DNA of 64,000 bases from Lachnospiraceae bacterium (GTDB lineage: Bacteria; Bacillota; Clostridia; Lachnospirales; Lachnospiraceae): positions 79,206 to 143,205 of the forward strand of contig QXWW01000009.1 in the NCBI GenBank assembly GCA_009911185.1. Direction: 5' to 3'. The notes beneath the pieces were generated by a model. The model was not told where the DNA came from and did not search any database. It saw only the letters and a list, made by a program, of their open reading frames with translations. Within the stretch, counting starts at the first letter, position 1; the number at the start of each line of letters is the position of its first letter. The translations under genes were made by a program, and so were the position numbers. Below are positions 61,200-64,000 of this stretch, piece by piece.

Positions 61200-61928
61200 C
61201 TAAATCCCCCATTCCAACCTGTCACGGTAAAATCTGTCCACCTGCCCATGGTAAGCCGCCTGCTCCGCGGCAATATTATATTCTGCCTTTGCAAAAAGCA
61301 CGCTTTCTTTTTCTGTGTCAAGGAGTGCAAACTGCGCCATAGGGTTCAAGTTCCTCGGCTGCCCGACGGAACCAGGATTTATAAAAATCACTTTCTTTTT
61401 ATTGCGGCGCTCTGCATCCTGACATTCATAATACTTTTCTGCCATATGCGGCAGGTGGGAGTGCCCGGAAAACACATAATCATATGCCCTGTATTCCGGG
61501 AGCCGGCCTTCCAGCCGGATGCTCCCCCAGTATTCATCTTCCAGGCTGCCATGGACGGCAAGGCATTTCTTCCCGTCCATCTCAAATTCTTTGCTGCCGC
61601 TGCTTAACATCTCCCGATGCATATAATCCCAGGACGCCCCGTCCAGCACAGACCTTGTATACCTGGCGCTCTCCCTGCCCCGCCCGGAAGAGAAGCGGCT
61701 GTAGGTATCCCTCATGACTGCGTTTTCATGGTTCCCGGAAATATTGCACAGCACCGGATAGGGGATGTTCTTTATCATTTGTATCACTTCATTGGAATGC
61801 ATCCCGTAGTCAATCAGGTCTCCCAGCAGAATACAGCCTCCAACGCCTGCATGGCCCGCCGCCTCAGAAAGAACGGCCTCAAGCGCCTCTTTGTTGCCAT
61901 GGATGTCCGACATTATAAGCACTTTCAT
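61200..61928 (-). CDS. Metallophosphoesterase
   Basis: A 242-residue calcineurin-like phosphoesterase of the YfcE/MJ0936 type. The motifs are in order: VLIMSDIHGNKEALEAV, LLGDLIDYGM, ISGNHENAVM, FSGHSHLPHMAEKYY and INPGSVGQPRNL. The ATG at 61928 has GGAGG six bases upstream; a ten-codon extension lacks a site. It overlaps the 3' end of the GT2 gene by 50 bases, so it is translationally coupled. It may hydrolyse a phosphodiester intermediate of the glycan pathway. Confidence 0.88.
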   Translation of the reverse strand: MKVLIMSDIHGNKEALEAVLSEAAGHAGVGGCILLGDLIDYGMHSNEVIQMIKNIPYPVLCNISGNHENAVMRDTYSRFSSGRGRESARYTRSVLDGASWDYMHREMLSSGSKEFEMDGKKCLAVHGSLEDEYWGSIRLEGRLPEYRAYDYVFSGHSHLPHMAEKYYECQDAERRNKKKVIFINPGSVGQPRNLNPMAQFALLDTEKESVLFAKAEYNIAAEQAAYHGQVDRFYRDRLEWGI

Positions 61929-63108
61929 CCTGCGCCTCCATCCTGTTAAAATCTGCAATCAATTCCGCATCCACAAAAAGAATCTTCTGCACGGGGACTC
62001 CCGTTTTTTGTAAATCTTCCCGGATATGCTGCACCACGTCGGCAATCAGCACGGTAATGATCACATAATCGAAATCAATGTTATGTATTTCACCGGGGCG
62101 GATCACGCCCGGACGGACGGCTGATTTATCGGCCCATCCCACAACGGAAAATCCCTGCTCTTCTAAGTATTCCTTCAGTTCCACGCCCAGCTTGCCGGCT
62201 CCGTATAATAAAATCCTGCCGTCCTTTTTGATTCTGCCAAACGGATACAGCATCTCTTTATCATACTTCAAAATCCTGGAAGGGCATTTCATGATAAGGT
62301 AGGACGCTTTTAAGATATGGTACTGTTTCATCAGGTCCAGGCCCGGTTTCTCTGCGCTTTGAAATTCCCGTTCCAGGTGCTTAAGCACAAGGTCCATGGA
62401 CGCTTCCAAATCTTTTGACCTTTTCACACTCATCATAGACCCTGTCTCACGGATGCAATAATGGTAATAGCTTTTCCCGCTGACCACAACCGTGCGGCTG
62501 CAAAACAGGAACGGATAGACGACCGCGTCATCCTCCCACATAAAAATCCGGTCGTCTATACGCATCTGAATAGGTTTCAGCTTATCCAGTTTAAAAATTT
62601 TATTGCACAGGCTTGGGGAAATCCCGGTCCTGTAAAAGGATTTTTTATCGATCAGGGCTCCCAGCACTTCCGTCTCCAAAGATTTCCCGGTGTACACGCC
62701 TTTTTTTATATTTTCATCATTTACCGTCGTGCTGTCTCCATAATCCCGGATAAACCCGGAAGTCACAAGATCCGCATTGTAGGCAGCCGCCAGCTCCATC
62801 ATTTCCCCATACATTTCAGGTTCTATGAAATCATCCGCATCCACAAAGGCAACATAATCCCCGTTTGCCTCTAAAAGTCCCCGTTTGCGCGTACTGGTCG
62901 GGCCTTTGTTCTCCTTATGGATTACTTTTACCCGCTCCTGCCTGTCTGCATAAGCCTTTAAGACGTCAAGGCTCCCATCGGTGGAGCCGTCGTCCACGCA
63001 GATCACCTCGCAGACCGGGAATGTCTGCGCAAACACGCTGTCAAGGGTCCTCTCCAAATATGTTTCTGCATTATAAACAGGAATTACTACGGACAGTTTC
63101 TTTCGCAT
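61879..63108 (-). CDS. GT2 glycosyltransferase with C-terminal Rossmann-like domain
   Basis: A 409-residue protein. Residues 1-270 are a GT-A family 2 domain (KKLSVVIPVYNAETYLERTLDSVFAQTF, VCVDDGSTDGSLDVL, VAFVDADDFIEPEMYGEMM with the DAD site). From about residue 305 a second domain (ILLYGAGKLGVELKEYLEEQGFSVVGWADKS, then HNIDFDYVIITVLI) resembles the nucleotide-binding PglD-like N-terminal domain also seen in the radical SAM gene at 50382-51554. The ATG at 63108 has AAGGAGG six bases upstream. It overlaps LicD by 38 bases and the phosphoesterase by 50. Confidence 0.85.
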   Translation of the reverse strand: MRKKLSVVIPVYNAETYLERTLDSVFAQTFPVCEVICVDDGSTDGSLDVLKAYADRQERVKVIHKENKGPTSTRKRGLLEANGDYVAFVDADDFIEPEMYGEMMELAAAYNADLVTSGFIRDYGDSTTVNDENIKKGVYTGKSLETEVLGALIDKKSFYRTGISPSLCNKIFKLDKLKPIQMRIDDRIFMWEDDAVVYPFLFCSRTVVVSGKSYYHYCIRETGSMMSVKRSKDLEASMDLVLKHLEREFQSAEKPGLDLMKQYHILKASYLIMKCPSRILKYDKEMLYPFGRIKKDGRILLYGAGKLGVELKEYLEEQGFSVVGWADKSAVRPGVIRPGEIHNIDFDYVIITVLIADVVQHIREDLQKTGVPVQKILFVDAELIADFNRMEAQDESAYNVGHPWQQRGA

Positions 63109-63952
63109 AAGGCTCCTCCTTCCCGCCATGCCCATTAAGTTCAATCATGGCCGCCGGATGCTTGGGCCTCTGCTCTTTTGGCGGCGGCGGGGTCATATAG
63201 TCTTCCCCGAACACAAAGGTTAAGAACCCGCGGTAATCAGCCGGGGCTTTTATCATGATATTTTCAAAAGGGACTTCACAGGAGCGCTGCATCCATTTCC
63301 TTAAATATCCCAGGTTCTCCTGCCTGCTGTTCCACCCAATGGTCCTGGTTAAACGTGTATCTTTGTCTTTGTATCTTCTGATCAAAATATCAAACAGGGA
63401 AAATCCCGCCTGTGCTGGAAGGAGGCGCAATATCTTGTACAGGAATTTCTTCACCGGGTTCTTTTCATGCACGGCGCCTACCGGGGAATATAAAATCTTC
63501 CTGGCACAGAAACAGACCGCATTGTAGGCTGCTTTGGGGATTTTCCCCTCCGGCATCCCGTCGCAGGGGAATACGTCTATGAAAATCCCTCTTTTCATGG
63601 TGAGCATTTCCTGGTTCTTTCTGGAAAAACAGGTGCCGTTCCTTAAAATCCTGGCATAGCCCCAGCGGTATCCCGGGTCGGTTTCATGCGTCTGCAGAAA
63701 ATATTTCTCTTTATCAAGCTGCGTCTTACACACTTCACAAAAGCGGTCATAATCCTTCCTCAGCATCCTTACGTCCACGTCGTCATCCCAGGGGATGAAG
63801 CCCTGGTGCCTGACTGCCCCTAACAGCGTGCCACCGTCCGCCTGGTAATTGATCCCGTTTTCCCTGCAGATGCGGTCCAGCTCTGCCAGCATTTCCAGCT
63901 CAATCTGCTGCATGGACTTTAACAACTGCGGCGTGTATTCAAATGTACTCAT
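63071..63952 (-). CDS. LicD-family phosphotransferase
   Basis: A 293-residue LicD protein. The conserved nucleotidyltransferase-fold site is YQADGGTLLGAVRHQGFIPWDDDVDVRMLRKDYDRF (about residues 38-73, with the WDDDxD acidic motif), and the C-terminal FENIMIKAPADYRGFLTFVFGEDYMTPPPPKEQRP is also typical. LicD enzymes transfer phosphocholine or other phospho-alcohols to glycans. In this cluster it could attach a phosphonate or phosphoester. The ATG at 63952 has GGAG six bases upstream; a TTG four codons earlier is unlikely. It is the last gene in the window on this strand. Confidence 0.9.
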   Translation of the reverse strand: MSTFEYTPQLLKSMQQIELEMLAELDRICRENGINYQADGGTLLGAVRHQGFIPWDDDVDVRMLRKDYDRFCEVCKTQLDKEKYFLQTHETDPGYRWGYARILRNGTCFSRKNQEMLTMKRGIFIDVFPCDGMPEGKIPKAAYNAVCFCARKILYSPVGAVHEKNPVKKFLYKILRLLPAQAGFSLFDILIRRYKDKDTRLTRTIGWNSRQENLGYLRKWMQRSCEVPFENIMIKAPADYRGFLTFVFGEDYMTPPPPKEQRPKHPAAMIELNGHGGKEEPYAKETVRSNSCL

Positions 63953-63977
63953 GACGTTCTCCAATTCACGAAAAATA

Positions 63978-64000
63978 TCGCAGATTGCCCCAATCTGCGA
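63978..64000 (-). other. Perfect inverted repeat at the right window edge
   Basis: TCGCAGATTG and CAATCTGCGA form a perfect 10-base stem with a three-base loop. On the minus strand a TATTTTTCG stretch follows, so it may be a terminator or attenuator of the gene beyond the window, upstream of LicD. The window ends inside or at it. Confidence 0.5.

Noticed and set aside
1..64000. CRISPR arrays, tRNA or rRNA genes, prophage or transposase genes
   Set aside because: No repeat-spacer array, tRNA cloverleaf, rRNA stretch, integrase or transposase was found on either strand.

Overview
The window reads as a chromosomal segment of an anaerobic Firmicute, most likely a flagellated gut Lachnospiraceae. 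The basis is the rpmG-secE-nusG-rplKAJL-rpoB order, a Firmicutes-type L10 leader, AGGAGG ribosome sites, a FliD-like gene next to flagellin, and C. difficile-like flagellin-modification genes. The assignment is from gene content only. Every recognised gene except the FliD-like one (4540-5838) lies on the minus strand, so most operons run from high to low coordinates.

Layout. 1-4.4 kb: the transcription/translation operon (rpmG, secE, nusG, rplK, rplA, L10 leader, rplJ, rplL, start of rpoB) under a strong sigma-A promoter. 4.4-5.9 kb: FliD-like gene on the plus strand behind a sigma-28-like promoter. 5.9-11.9 kb: a RADAR anti-phage system, rdrA (AAA+ ATPase) and rdrB (divergent adenosine deaminase), headed by an unrecognised 74-residue ORF. 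12.0-17.4 kb: a small flagellin, three glycosyltransferases and a helical hypothetical protein. 17.5-24.5 kb: glycosyltransferase, nucleotidyltransferase, HAD phosphatase, methyltransferase and CDP-glycerol-type transferase, the gene set of the C. difficile Type A flagellin modification, plus a GT-D glycosyltransferase.

24.6-53 kb: a 28-kb block bounded on both sides by copies of a 165-167 bp hairpin element lying in the same orientation. It holds a cytidylyltransferase-oxidoreductase fusion, an adenylating ligase with a carrier protein, two split transketolases, a LuxC/LuxE-type reductase pair, an AAC(3)-type acyltransferase, a DUF4910 protein, pseudaminic-acid genes (pseG, pseI, pseF, pseC) with a formyltransferase, four exported or membrane surface proteins, UDP-N-acetyl-L-fucosamine genes (fnlA/B/C type) and a radical SAM protein. 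53-64 kb: glycosyltransferases, a phosphonate branch (PEP mutase fused to a cytidylyltransferase, phosphonopyruvate decarboxylase, a Rossmann dehydrogenase, a nucleotidyltransferase), an epimerase, a phosphoesterase and LicD.

Taken together the locus looks like a flagellin and cell-surface glycosylation island. It makes activated nonulosonic acid, FucNAc, phospho-amino-acid and phosphonate donors, transfers them with CgeB/DUF3880-type and GT2 enzymes, and carries an anti-RNA phage defence system lodged between flagellar genes. The best candidates for undescribed biology are the RADAR operon with its small leading ORF, the transketolase/carrier-protein/LuxCE sugar-modification cassette, the phosphonate branch lacking a transaminase, and the paired hairpin elements that supply gene 3' ends.
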